Source: an uncultured Collinsella sp. (lineage in GTDB: Bacteria; Actinomycetota; Coriobacteriia; Coriobacteriales; Coriobacteriaceae). Taken from it: a stretch of 64,000 nucleotides of DNA. A program made the translations under genes and the position numbers. This document shows positions 1 to 8,626 of this stretch, piece after piece. Within the stretch, counting starts at the first letter, position 1; each line of letters opens with the position of its first letter. The stretch lies in NCBI GenBank assembly GCA_902494245.1, contig CABUSR010000003.1:1-64000 (forward strand), read 5' to 3'. The notes below the pieces were generated by a model. The model ran no database searches, was not told the DNA's origin, and saw only the letters and a program-made list of their open reading frames with translations.

Positions 1-969
1 GACCACGCGGGCGCCCGCGGTGAAGGCGTCGGCCCCGCCGAGCGCGGCGATCAGGTCGCCGGTGCGCACGGTGAAGGTCTTGCCGTCGGCCGCTACCTTG
101 GTGGCGCACTGGGCCGTGATGTCGGTCCAGCCCTTCGCGGGCTCGGTGCCGGCGCGGCCGTCCTTGCCGGTCTGGACCGCATCAAAGCCGCCGTCCGCGC
201 CCGCCGCCACGTACACGCGCATGCTCGCGGCCACCTTGGAGGGGTCGAGCCCCGCGCTCATGGTGTCGACGAACCGCACCGTGTAGGTGTCGTAGGCGGC
301 AAGGCCCGCCGGGACCGTGGCCGAGAGGCGCCAGTACAGGTCATCGGCGACCGTGGCGTCGGCGGCCTTCTGCCAGGCGGCGGCGCTGTCCTCCAGCACG
401 TGCTTGGCGACCTTGGGCGTCGCGGCCTTGGGCTTGACGGTGACGGCGCTGCCGCCGACCAGGGTCATGATCGGCGCGGTGCCGGCCTCGCCCTGGGCGA
501 TGGCGTCGTCGTCGGCGACGATGAGCCAGTAGCCGCAGGGCAGCTCGGCCGCCGTGTCCGCGTTGAGGACCACGGGCACGGCGCCAGAGCTCTGGAGGGA
601 ACGAGCGAGCTGTGCGCTCAGCGCGCTCGTAAGGTGGGAATCGGTGTTGAGCCACTCGGCAGCTTCCTGCGCGGTGGTCTGGGAATTGGGCATGCCGGCG
701 CTATGCAGCACAGGCAGGACAGCGTCGCGCGCGGCGTCGCTTGCCCAGGCGAGGTCGGTGGCGATCTTGGCGTCGCTGTCGCCGTCGACGACGTTGGCGC
801 TAAAGATCTGGTAGGCGTCGTAGCTGCGCGCCACGGTGCCGCTCACCGTGATGGAACCGGTCGAGGTCTGCGCGGCCTGCGCGGAAGCGGGGAACACAAC
901 CGCGCAGGTGCCGATCAGGAGAGCAAGCAGCGCAAACAAGATCGGGAAGGAGCAAACTTTCTTATTCAC
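1..969 (-). CDS. Sortase-type fimbrial pilin, isopeptide-forming (partial, C-terminus beyond window)
   Basis: This reading frame is open from a GTG at 969 down to base 1, so 323 residues are visible and the C-terminus lies outside. It begins with a signal peptide (KK, then a hydrophobic stretch to about residue 33 ending in ASA-type residues). A region typical of Gram-positive pilin backbones follows: 'GSITVSGT...YDAYQIFSANV' and later 'TPKVAKHVLED', the usual shape of a D2-type fimbrial isopeptide domain with its pilin lysine. GTG is preferred because a GGGAGG Shine-Dalgarno sits 8 nt upstream inside the end of the preceding gene. The two genes overlap by 8 bases, so translational coupling is likely. 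A sortase gene is expected just outside the window. The fold is assigned by eye, and its exact role (backbone or minor pilin) is open. Confidence 0.75.
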   Translation of the reverse strand, partial: MNKKVCSFPILFALLALLIGTCAVVFPASAQAAQTSTGSITVSGTVARSYDAYQIFSANVVDGDSDAKIATDLAWASDAARDAVLPVLHSAGMPNSQTTAQEAAEWLNTDSHLTSALSAQLARSLQSSGAVPVVLNADTAAELPCGYWLIVADDDAIAQGEAGTAPIMTLVGGSAVTVKPKAATPKVAKHVLEDSAAAWQKAADATVADDLYWRLSATVPAGLAAYDTYTVRFVDTMSAGLDPSKVAASMRVYVAAGADGGFDAVQTGKDGRAGTEPAKGWTDITAQCATKVAADGKTFTVRTGDLIAALGGADAFTAGARVV

Positions 970-3900
970 GACGCTTACCTCCCTTCGCATTCGCCTTGCG
1001 ACGAATGTGCATCCAGGCCGCAGCAGCGCAAAGCACCGCCGCGCCGGCAAGGTACGTCAGAGTGACGCCCGACATACCAGAAAGGGGCAAAGAGGTGGAG
1101 TAGGTGTTGGTGAAGGTGGGGTTAGGGGTTGAATTCGCGCTCACATTATCGTTGGCGTCGACCTCGTAGTAGACCGGCGTGCATTTCAGCGTGCCGTCAC
1201 CGTTGTCCGTTGCCGTTACCACGACCTTGAACCTCTTGGTGTCGTTCTTGTAGCCTTCGTGTTTGGTGCCATCGGCCTCGCTGGCGTCGCATTCACGGAT
1301 GTAGTAGGTGAACGTTGCTTTGCCATTGGTAAGATCATTGATGCCCAGTGGACCGATTGGTACCGGATCGAACGTTACTGTCTGAGAATTTCCCGACTCA
1401 GCAGAAGTATATTTGGTCTGAGGGGGTGTCTCCGTGTTGTCGGAATTCTCAGCATACAGCTCGAACTTGAACCTCTTCATCTCGCCGCCGTCGACCTTCT
1501 TGGTCACCTGAGGTGTCCAAGAGCCCTTGGCTGTGTATGCATTAGTAAAGGTCTTATCATTAATAAAGATCTTACCGTTCGTGAGATTAACGGACACATT
1601 ACTGACATCGCTCGGGGTAACCTCCATCGAGTCCCCTTTGGTGAGATTAGTGACCTTTACTTTTCCAACCGAGTAGTAGGTGTAAGTAATGTCCAGCACC
1701 TTCTGTGTCTGGGCCACCGTTGTTTCAAATTCAATCTTGTAGATAGTCTCGTCGCAAGTCACGCCAGAAACGGGATTGTCACCGGGGTCCTCAACGAGGT
1801 AGTAGACAATCGAGCCATCGGAGTAGACCTCGCCCAGATTAAAGGCAAAGTTGCCGTCACTATCATTCGTGACCCCATCGCCAACTTTTGTGCAGCCATT
1901 GAGTTGCAGCTTGTGATCGGCAAACGAGGGATCCTGCTTGTTTGTACCCCGTTTGAGCAGCTGGAACTTGAACTCTCCGTCTTTAAGCGCACGACCCGTT
2001 AGCGCCTTAGTGCCGTTGAGCTTCATCTTGGGGTACACGTTCACCTCCGTGGTGGAGCCAGCGATTACGTCGCCGTTGGTCATGATGCCGCCACCGTGAA
2101 TGTTGGATCTGTTGCCCGTGATGAAGAGGGACGCAGCCGCGGTAGCAGCATCTTTATCTTCCTGAATCGGCTCAGATTTAAGGCCAATCCTGTACTTAGC
2201 TTGGGCGCCCTCGTACTTGCCGATAGACGTTGGTGTTTTGTCGATCGTGCCCGTCCAGTTGGCAGCACCGCCGCCAAGCATCTGACCCGTTACGGCTGCG
2301 ATGTATTCACCGTTAGTACTATCGCGAATAAGAAAAAGATCCTGGTGACCGGCTTTTTTAAACTCTTCAGTTATTTCGCCGCCTTTGTTGTTAGGGAGCC
2401 AATCCTTGTCATCGGTCTTTTCGTGTGTGCCGCCCGATCGGTTATAACTACCGTCAGGTTTACCGTCAGTATTACCGAAAACCGCGATGCCATTGGTATC
2501 GGTAATGGCAGTCTTACCAGTCGGGCAAGCGGCAAACCCGCCGCCAAAGCCATTGGCATGATTGTTGGTAATCAGCGCGTTATATATATTGAGGCTCGCC
2601 GATTTAGTGCCTTGTTCACTGCTACCCTGAACGAACACGCCGCCGCCACCCCAGTCGTTGGTGGTATTGGTCGTATTGTTAGTGATATAAGCGTGTGAAC
2701 CTTTCGGCACTTCAAACACACCAACGGTAGGCGCAGAGATACGGATACCGCCGCCCTCCGAGTTTTGCGCCACGTTGCTAGCTATGGTTCCACCAGAAAA
2801 CGTAAACCCGGAAAGAGCACTATTCCAAGCGCCAGCATAAACGCCGCCGCCAGCCTCGGCAGAGTAGTTGCCCGTGATGTAACCGCCTGCAATTGCGAGA
2901 CTGCCGCCATTGAAAGCAGCAATGCCGCCACCACCGTGGCAACCGTTACCCTTGTGACTATCATCGTAGTGCTGATATTTGTTGTTAGTAATGTGACCAT
3001 CCGTAATGGCCACATTAGAGTTCTCAGCACAAATTCCCGCGCCAAAACCGCTTTGAGAATTATTTGTACCGTTACCGGAGATAATACCGCCAACCATGTG
3101 TACCGTAGAATTCCGGGCATAAACGCCGCCGCCACTGGGGGCATAGTTACCAGCAATTACGCCGCCAGAGATCTCCAGGGGTGAGCCCTCATCCAGGGTT
3201 GAGCCCTCAACATGAATTCCAGCACCAGCACCATCGCTGCCCATAGAAGCACCACAAACGTATCCGCCACTCATGCTGACGGTAGAGCCGTTATCGGCAT
3301 AAATCAGGTGGCGAACATTTGCGTCCTGATTCGTGGTCAGCACGCCGCTTTGAAGGTTAAACGTACCGCCACAGACGTTGATGAGCCTCATCGTAGAGTG
3401 AGCAGTGGTGCCCACGATGGCGCCATTGATGGCAACCTCGTGCTTGAAAAGGGTCTCGGTAGTAGCAGTGTCACTCGAAGTCGAATCAGTCACGTAGTAA
3501 GTGAGCTTACTGGGCGTTGTGCCGTCGTAATCGAGCTTAGCAAGGTTGCCGTTTTTGTCGCCATCCTGCTCAAACTTGTTATCAGCCGCCTGCTGCAGAT
3601 CCTCAATCGTGAGCGTCGCACCCTCGGGCACATTGAACATGGACATGTTGGGCGACTTGCCAGGCTCCACGCCCGAGTGTTTGATCTTATGGCCGTTGAG
3701 GTCGATGGTGGTTTCACCCTGGCCAAGCGTAATGTCGCTTGCATACTCAATATCGAGATTCAAGCGATATTTGCCGGCCTTTTTATCATTTTGAAGGTAG
3801 TGAGATAGGTCGTCTGCAGAATTAATCAGCGTATATTCGGTCGCATCCTCCGCAACAGGTGGAATTGCGCCCTCATTGCTAGCGTCATCCGCGGTCTGCT

Positions 3901-4225
3901 CGGCATCCTCGTCCTGCGAGTCTTCCTCGGACAGCCCCTCAGATTGGACATCATCTCCAGCCTCGCCACCCTCAGCGTCGTCACTATTCTGGTTGTCGGT
4001 ATCCCCATTGTTGGCGTTTTCTACATCAGTAGACTCAGTTGAGGAATCCTCCGTCACAGTCTTCTCGGTAGGAACCGTCTGGGCATCGTTGGCAATGGCC
4101 TGCGAGATCGGGGGCATGACGAGCGACAGTACCAGGCTCAGCACGGAGGCTCCGCACAAAACGCCTGCCAGTACACGGCGCGTCGCTTTTTTACTCTGCT
4201 TAGTTTTTTCTGAATTCGCTTTCAT
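962..4225 (-). CDS. Large cell-wall-anchored adhesin, beta-helix plus FctA/Spy0128-type pilin domains
   Basis: The protein has 1087 residues. A long signal peptide (about 1-46) with a charged N-terminus is followed by a strongly acidic low-complexity segment (about 50-118). Residues of roughly 160-640 hold many GGG(I/V) turns with Asn and Ser ladders, typical of a right-handed parallel beta-helix. Two pilin isopeptide-linkage (Spy0128/FctA-like) modules follow at roughly 730-870 and 875-1035, each with a 'ALTGRALKDGEF'- or 'TKKVDGGEMKRFKFEL'-type start. The C-terminus carries a sorting signal: LPLSG near residue 1046 (an LPXTG variant), a hydrophobic span and a basic tail. The start is set by GGGGAGGAG 6 nt upstream. 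It heads a pilus operon with the downstream pilin and probably acts as the tip or host-binding subunit. Its ligand is unknown. Confidence 0.8.
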   Translation of the reverse strand: MKANSEKTKQSKKATRRVLAGVLCGASVLSLVLSLVMPPISQAIANDAQTVPTEKTVTEDSSTESTDVENANNGDTDNQNSDDAEGGEAGDDVQSEGLSEEDSQDEDAEQTADDASNEGAIPPVAEDATEYTLINSADDLSHYLQNDKKAGKYRLNLDIEYASDITLGQGETTIDLNGHKIKHSGVEPGKSPNMSMFNVPEGATLTIEDLQQAADNKFEQDGDKNGNLAKLDYDGTTPSKLTYYVTDSTSSDTATTETLFKHEVAINGAIVGTTAHSTMRLINVCGGTFNLQSGVLTTNQDANVRHLIYADNGSTVSMSGGYVCGASMGSDGAGAGIHVEGSTLDEGSPLEISGGVIAGNYAPSGGGVYARNSTVHMVGGIISGNGTNNSQSGFGAGICAENSNVAITDGHITNNKYQHYDDSHKGNGCHGGGGIAAFNGGSLAIAGGYITGNYSAEAGGGVYAGAWNSALSGFTFSGGTIASNVAQNSEGGGIRISAPTVGVFEVPKGSHAYITNNTTNTTNDWGGGGVFVQGSSEQGTKSASLNIYNALITNNHANGFGGGFAACPTGKTAITDTNGIAVFGNTDGKPDGSYNRSGGTHEKTDDKDWLPNNKGGEITEEFKKAGHQDLFLIRDSTNGEYIAAVTGQMLGGGAANWTGTIDKTPTSIGKYEGAQAKYRIGLKSEPIQEDKDAATAAASLFITGNRSNIHGGGIMTNGDVIAGSTTEVNVYPKMKLNGTKALTGRALKDGEFKFQLLKRGTNKQDPSFADHKLQLNGCTKVGDGVTNDSDGNFAFNLGEVYSDGSIVYYLVEDPGDNPVSGVTCDETIYKIEFETTVAQTQKVLDITYTYYSVGKVKVTNLTKGDSMEVTPSDVSNVSVNLTNGKIFINDKTFTNAYTAKGSWTPQVTKKVDGGEMKRFKFELYAENSDNTETPPQTKYTSAESGNSQTVTFDPVPIGPLGINDLTNGKATFTYYIRECDASEADGTKHEGYKNDTKRFKVVVTATDNGDGTLKCTPVYYEVDANDNVSANSTPNPTFTNTYSTSLPLSGMSGVTLTYLAGAAVLCAAAAWMHIRRKANAKGGKRRE

Positions 4226-4514
4226 CGATGTCTCCTCCCCAAGAGACCGCGATCTTGCTCTTTCACTATCAAACGTATCTGCGCAACCTGCAATTGCACG
4301 CGCTTATAGTACATATTGTAACGATTGTTTGAACATCTAAGCAAAAATACCGATAGTTTTGTAGCGAATTCTCAATTCTCTTGACATTTGCTCGGATTAA
4401 CCTTCGTTTATTCGCTATGAAATATCTATTTCTACTGGTAATTAAGCTAGTTATCAGTTTTTTAATAGCGTTTTATTTATTTGCACAACATTTTGCTCAA
4501 GAGCGAACATCCTG

Positions 4515-4563
4515 TGAACGGTCGAAAATCGACCGTGAACGGTAGATCATTAACCGGGAGGAA
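4515..4563 (+). repeat. TGAACGG paired element, copy 1
   Basis: TGAACGG begins at 4515 and again at 4536, 21 bp apart. The two units read TGAACGGTCGAAAATCGACC(G) and TGAACGGTAGATCATTAACC(G). The first contains a perfect CGGTCGA/TCGACCG inverted repeat. The same pairing occurs at 30034, 45733 and 50658, always with TGAACGG on the plus strand and the nearest dependent gene on the minus strand. Here the first such gene is the adhesin, whose start is 290 bp away. Confidence 0.6.
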
Positions 4564-4685
4564 TAGACTACCAAATTGATGGGAATATCTTTAACTCTCC
4601 GGTGGCTAGAAGCGTAATGTTCAGACAACCATATCTGAATTTGCGCGCAGATTTTCGGTATCAATTCGCCCAAATCGCCTGAGGA

Positions 4686-4716
4686 CACCGCAAAGGCGCC
4701 TGCTCCCTTTGTGGTG
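4686..4716. repeat. CACCACAAAGG-type palindrome, copy 1
   Basis: Arms CACCGCAAAGG and CCTTTGTGGTG enclose GCGCCTGCT-like bases. It belongs to a family seen at 5641, 7227, 18419 and, more loosely, 55734. The copies lie between genes and could fold as hairpins or terminators. Confidence 0.6.
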
Positions 4717-4730
4717 GTTCTCCCCCGGCG

Positions 4731-5552
4731 CTACAGCAGATGTTCCTCGATAAAGATCGCGATGCCGTCTTTGTCGTTGCTCGCGGTCACGAAGTCGGCG
4801 GCGGCACGGGTGGCGTCGCTGCCGTTTGCCATGGCCACGCCCACGCCGGCGTCAGCCACCATGCAGGTGTCGTTGTCCGCATCGCCAAACACGCAGATGT
4901 CCTGGAGCTCCATGTCGTTGAGCTCCGCCACGCGCACAAGGCCGCGCGTCTTGGACACGCGCGGATCCATGAACTCGTAGAGCCGCTGCGTGGTTTGCAG
5001 AGCGGCCGCCTTAACGGTGTTATCGGCAAACGTCGACGCCCGCTCAATCACCCGCGGCATTACCTCGGGCGCCATGGTAAACATCACCTTGGGCTGCGGC
5101 TCGCGCAAAAACTCGGCAAAGTCGACCACCTGGTAGGGCACACCATCGACGCGCGACAGGTGCTCGACGCACGCGTTGCTCTCGGGCACGTAGAACACGC
5201 CGTCTCGGGGGCAGACGGGTGTTGCCGGAAGGTCCGCCATGTGCTTGCAGATGCGCGCGATGGTCTCGCCCGGCAGCGGATAGCTCAGCTCGTTGATGTC
5301 GTGCGCGCGGTCGATGACCTCGGCGCCACCGCAGCCCACGAGTACGTCCACCAGGCCTTCGATGCCCCAGAGCTCGTACATGGCCTCGGTCGCGTGGGCG
5401 TCGCGCCCGGTGCACAGGCCAAAGAGCACGCCGCGCTCGCGCAGGGCGCGGATCGCCGCCACGGTGCGCGGGGACACCGTGTGCCGGCTCGTGAGCAGCG
5501 TGCCGTCGATATCGCAGAACACGGCTTTGATGTGGCTGAAGGTGGTGTCCAT
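4731..5552 (-). CDS. Cof-type HAD-IIB sugar phosphatase
   Basis: The 273-residue protein shows the HAD motifs in order: DIDGTLL (residues 15-21, catalytic Asp pair), a threonine motif at CTGRDA, a motif III lysine before GL, and the terminal 'FGDADNDTCMV' (GDxxND). The large cap between motifs II and III fits type IIB/Cof proteins, which dephosphorylate sugar phosphates or other small phosphates. Its substrate cannot be read from sequence. An AGAAAGG Shine-Dalgarno lies 5 nt before the ATG. It stands alone between palindromic repeats and is probably monocistronic. Confidence 0.85.
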   Translation of the reverse strand: MDTTFSHIKAVFCDIDGTLLTSRHTVSPRTVAAIRALRERGVLFGLCTGRDAHATEAMYELWGIEGLVDVLVGCGGAEVIDRAHDINELSYPLPGETIARICKHMADLPATPVCPRDGVFYVPESNACVEHLSRVDGVPYQVVDFAEFLREPQPKVMFTMAPEVMPRVIERASTFADNTVKAAALQTTQRLYEFMDPRVSKTRGLVRVAELNDMELQDICVFGDADNDTCMVADAGVGVAMANGSDATRAAADFVTASNDKDGIAIFIEEHLL

Positions 5553-5640
5553 GGGAGCCTTTCTGGGTTGTGCGGCGGTGTGGGGTGTATTCGTGAACGG
5601 CGTACATGGTATACCAAGGCGCAGGCCGTTGGGACCCGAT

Positions 5641-5674
5641 CACCACAAAGGTGCCTGCCCCCCCCTTGTGGTGG
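5641..5674. repeat. CACCACAAAGG-type palindrome, copy 2
   Basis: CACCACAAAGGTGCCTGCCC is followed by a C-run and CTTGTGGTGG. It is the second member of the family starting at 4686 and lies just before a different inverted repeat at 5711, so two repeat families sit next to each other. Confidence 0.65.
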
Positions 5675-5710
5675 CCGAACCCGAAGGGTGGCCTGGCCCG
5701 AGACGCAAAG

Positions 5711-5767
5711 CATCACAACATTCGACGCTTTTCGTCAAAATCGCGATTATCATCGAATGTTGTGATG
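5711..5767. repeat. CATCACAACATTCGA inverted repeat, copy 1
   Basis: The arms CATCACAACATTCGA (5711-5725) and TCGAATGTTGTGATG (5753-5767) are perfectly complementary. The arms recur at 9816 and 11058, where the interior is nearly identical between copies, while this copy has a different loop. It lies at the 3' end of the MFS gene and may serve as its terminator. Confidence 0.8.
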
Positions 5768-5771
5768 GTTT

Positions 5772-7052
5772 TTACTGCTTTGCGGCACGATCCAAATGCC
5801 GGCGTCCAAACAGCAGCAGCGCCGCGGGAACCGCCGTCACGACCATGCCCGCACCAACGAGCGTCTGCTGCACGCCAAACGTCGCCGCCAGCCAGGGAGC
5901 AATCGCCAGCGGAGCTACGCCGGCGAACATGTTGCCAAAGCCCATGACCGAGTTGACGCGACCGAGTTGCTCGAGCGGAGCCGTCGTTTGCACGATGGTG
6001 TTGTGGAGCGGGTTGACGACACCCCAAGCCACGCCCAGGGCAATCTGGCCGACAAGGGCCACGCCCACGTACGGCGTTCCCACATAGAGTAAACTTCCCA
6101 GGCCCACGGACATAAGCGCCACGAGCAGCGTTTTAAGGTTGACCAGGTGCGGTGGCAAGCGGAGCGCGAGGACGGCGCCCAGCACCGCGCCTACACCGCT
6201 GGCCGACGAGAGCCAGCCCATCCATTCGACACCGACGTGCAGGACATCACGGTAGAAGAACGACTCCAGCGGGTCGAAGGCACCGTAGCCAAAGTTCGAA
6301 AGGAAAATAATGCAGAACAGCAGGGCGAGAACGCTATTGGTAAAGACCGTCTTGATGCTGGTCGCGAAGGTGACGCGGGAGGACGTGCTGGGGTTGGAGC
6401 TTTGTCCCGCACGCTCCCCTTCCTCTGCCGAATCGGCATCCGCATGCCCGGCGACATGGCTGGTCTGCGGCCTAAAGCCCCAACCGACGACGAGCGCCAG
6501 CACTGTAAAGAGCATCATGAGCACAAACACCGCACGCGACGACGCAGCAGCTGCGACAAAGCCGCCCAGCGTGGGGCCAACGATGATACTCACGTTTGAG
6601 AACATGGCGATGGCGGAGTTGATGTCTTTGAGCTCGACGGGGTCGTCGGTGAGATACGCCGGATAGGACGTAGCGATGGGCTGGGCGAATCCCATCACAA
6701 AGCCCAGGAGCACCGCGCCAAGCAGGACGATGCCGGTCGCGCTGCCAAAAACGAGGATCGCCGCGCCGGTTGCCAGCGTGCCCACGATGCTCAGCAAGAA
6801 ATGACGGCGCGGGCCCCAGGCGTCGAGCGCCGCGCCGCCCGCAAAGGATCCCAGGATCACGAAAACATTCATAAACAGAACGGCCAGCGATGTCGCGACG
6901 ACCGAGGCATCGTCCGCATAGGTGAGCGTTCCGATAACGCCGATAAAGTAGCTGGTCTGAAAACCGGTGTAGATGAGAAAGCGCATCGCCACCAGGCGCT
7001 TGGCCTGCACGGACAGCGATGATCGAGGCTTTGAGAAAAGAGAGGCGAGCAT
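5772..7052 (-). CDS. MFS transporter (12-TM exporter-like)
   Basis: The 426-residue protein has about 12 hydrophobic segments in two halves of six, with a longer charged loop near residues 195-225 ('DADSAEEGERAG') as in the major facilitator superfamily. The first half starts 'MRFLIYTGFQTSYFIGVIGT', resembling the MFS_3/enterobactin-exporter-like group that extrudes drugs or siderophores. The start at 7052 is chosen because AAGGAG lies 5 nt upstream. A 13-codon longer frame from 7091 lacks such a site. No partner genes adjoin it, so the substrate is unknown. Confidence 0.85.
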   Translation of the reverse strand: MLASLFSKPRSSLSVQAKRLVAMRFLIYTGFQTSYFIGVIGTLTYADDASVVATSLAVLFMNVFVILGSFAGGAALDAWGPRRHFLLSIVGTLATGAAILVFGSATGIVLLGAVLLGFVMGFAQPIATSYPAYLTDDPVELKDINSAIAMFSNVSIIVGPTLGGFVAAAASSRAVFVLMMLFTVLALVVGWGFRPQTSHVAGHADADSAEEGERAGQSSNPSTSSRVTFATSIKTVFTNSVLALLFCIIFLSNFGYGAFDPLESFFYRDVLHVGVEWMGWLSSASGVGAVLGAVLALRLPPHLVNLKTLLVALMSVGLGSLLYVGTPYVGVALVGQIALGVAWGVVNPLHNTIVQTTAPLEQLGRVNSVMGFGNMFAGVAPLAIAPWLAATFGVQQTLVGAGMVVTAVPAALLLFGRRHLDRAAKQ

Positions 7053-7226
7053 GGAGACTCCTTGTTTCATACGAATGCGGACGGCGGGCATTCGCCACCG
7101 TCTGTCAAATCAATCTATCCGCATGAAACATTAAGGACGCATCAAGCCCCTTCTCTCCGTTTTTCGCCCGTCATGAACTACTTGGTAGATTGTAAGGCAT
7201 GTCCCACACATCTACCAAAGCAAAAA

Positions 7227-7259
7227 CCACCACAAAGGTGCCTGGCCCCTTTGTGGTGG
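7227..7259. repeat. CACCACAAAGG-type palindrome, copy 3
   Basis: This is the best-formed copy. CCACCACAAAGG and CCTTTGTGGTGG arms enclose TGCCTGGCC. It lies in the spacer between two outward-reading genes. Confidence 0.7.
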
Positions 7260-7278
7260 AAGCGACGTTTGCCCAGAT

Positions 7279-7319
7279 AAAACCTGCCAAAATAAACCTG
7301 TCCCATTTTGGCAGGTTTT
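7279..7319 (-). terminator. Rho-independent terminator after moaC-mobB
   Basis: A 14-bp stem (AAACCTGCCAAAAT and its complement) surrounds AAACCTGTCCC and is followed on the minus strand by TTTTATC. It overlaps the stop codon of the fused molybdenum cofactor gene. A related half-sequence (GGGACAGGTTTATTTTGG) recurs near 52482. Confidence 0.75.
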
Positions 7320-8622
7320 AGGCCAGATGATCTTGAATCAGGTCGCAGATGGCTCGGGCGTCGTTGATGTTGATGGCTCGGGTCGCAAAGCCGGCGTCGA
7401 AGGCCTGGCGTGCCAGGGCCTCGTTGCAGGCAAGGGCCAGCGTGTGACCGTCGACCAGGTCGAGCGAGCTCTTGCCGCGCAGACGGTCGACACCGGAGCG
7501 CGCGACCACAATGTTGTCGAAGCCCTCGGTCTTGTAGCCCTCGATGATCACCACGTCGACATCGTTGTAACGCGACAGCAGCTCGCGCGCGGGCATCTCG
7601 TCCTCCTCGCGCGTGTCGGCGTACTCCGCCCAGCGCGTGGCGCAGATGAGGCCCACGTGCTTGGATCCGGCCTGGTGATGGCGCCACGTATCCTTAGCGG
7701 GCACATCGATATCAAAGCCGTGGTGCCCGTGATGCTTGAGCGAGCCCACGCGCAGGCCGCGGCGGGTGAGCTCGGCGATAACCTTCTCGACGAGTGTGGT
7801 CTTGCCCGAGTTTTGGTAGCCGATAAACGCGATCGCGGGGATGGCCGGTGTCGGAGCTGCGGGCGCGACGGCGACGGGTGCGCTTGCGGGCGCGGCACCG
7901 TCAGCGGCCACGGCCTCAACAGCAGCGGCCTGACGCTCTGCGCGGTCCCACACGCCCGAGCGGCCGCCCTCCTTGTGCAGCAGGCGCACGTCGACAATCT
8001 CCATGCCGCGATCGACCGCCTTGCACATGTCATAGATGCTCAGACACGCGGCACTCGCGCCGGTCAACGCCTCCATCTCAATACCCGTCTTGCCAGTCAC
8101 GCCGGCCGTAACCAGTACGTGAAAGCCAACCTGCCCGTCCGCGCGCGCCGGCGCCCAGCCCTCGGGCACGTCCTCGGCCGGCGTCCCCGCCGGAGCGATG
8201 GGCGCAATGTCGCACTTGCTCTTGGTAATGAGCAGCGGATGGCACATGGGGATGATGTCGCTCGTGCGCTTGATGGCCATGATGCCCGCCACGCGCGCGC
8301 AGGCGAGCACATCGCCCTTTTTGGCGCGGTCCTGCAGCACCATGGCCTGTGTCTCGGGATGCATGAGGATAGTGCCCTCGGCGATGGCGATGCGATGGGT
8401 CTCGGCCTTGTCGGACACGTCGACCATGCGTACCTCGCCTTTGGCGTCCACATGCGTCAGCTCGTCGCGACGGGCGTCGCGGGCGGGCTCGGTGGCAGCG
8501 CCGGCAGTCGGCTGTGCGGACGCGTCGGCGTTACCAGCATTCGCCGCAGCCGTGCCTTTGTGGGCAGACATCGCGGCCCTGCGAGCGGCCTTGGTGGCAT
8601 CGGCGTACCTGCTCTTGGCCAT
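7318..8622 (-). CDS. moaC-mobB: MoaC-MobB fusion, molybdenum cofactor biosynthesis
   Basis: The 434-residue protein joins two enzymes. The first, residues about 55-230, is MoaC (cyclic pyranopterin monophosphate synthase), with 'MVDVSDKAETHRIAIAEG', 'PMCHPL' and 'GKTGIEMEALTGASAACLSIYDMCKA'. The second, residues about 265-434, is MobB, with a Walker A loop 'GYQNSGKTTL', 'SLKHHGHHGFDIDVPAKDTWRHHQAG' and 'VIIEGYK'. An Ala/Pro-rich linker connects them. An Ala-rich N-terminal extension precedes MoaC. The start at 8622 follows GGAGG 8 nt upstream, which lies inside the end of moaA. The 4-nt gap to moaA shows one operon. MobB binds GTP and helps make the nucleotide form of the cofactor. Confidence 0.92.
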   Translation of the reverse strand: MAKSRYADATKAARRAAMSAHKGTAAANAGNADASAQPTAGAATEPARDARRDELTHVDAKGEVRMVDVSDKAETHRIAIAEGTILMHPETQAMVLQDRAKKGDVLACARVAGIMAIKRTSDIIPMCHPLLITKSKCDIAPIAPAGTPAEDVPEGWAPARADGQVGFHVLVTAGVTGKTGIEMEALTGASAACLSIYDMCKAVDRGMEIVDVRLLHKEGGRSGVWDRAERQAAAVEAVAADGAAPASAPVAVAPAAPTPAIPAIAFIGYQNSGKTTLVEKVIAELTRRGLRVGSLKHHGHHGFDIDVPAKDTWRHHQAGSKHVGLICATRWAEYADTREEDEMPARELLSRYNDVDVVIIEGYKTEGFDNIVVARSGVDRLRGKSSLDLVDGHTLALACNEALARQAFDAGFATRAININDARAICDLIQDHLA

Positions 8623-8626
8623 ATGA

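Larger units (their letters stand above)
4226..4730. other. Intergenic region upstream of the pilus operon
   Basis: About 500 bases hold no supported gene. The stretch from 4300 to 4500 is clearly AT-rich and probably contains the pilus promoter on the minus strand, but I cannot fix -35 and -10 boxes. It also holds the TGAACGG element (4515-4563) and a CACCACAAAGG-type palindrome at its far end. A 63-codon minus-strand ORF here looks like chance. Confidence 0.6.

Noticed and set aside
4381..4421. TTGACA at 4381 as a plus-strand promoter
   Set aside because: No good -10 box at 16-18 bp and no plus-strand gene follows.
4497..4688. 63-codon minus-strand ORF in the pilus intergenic region
   Set aside because: No Shine-Dalgarno, no recognisable domain, and it runs through the TGAACGG repeat. 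It is likely chance.
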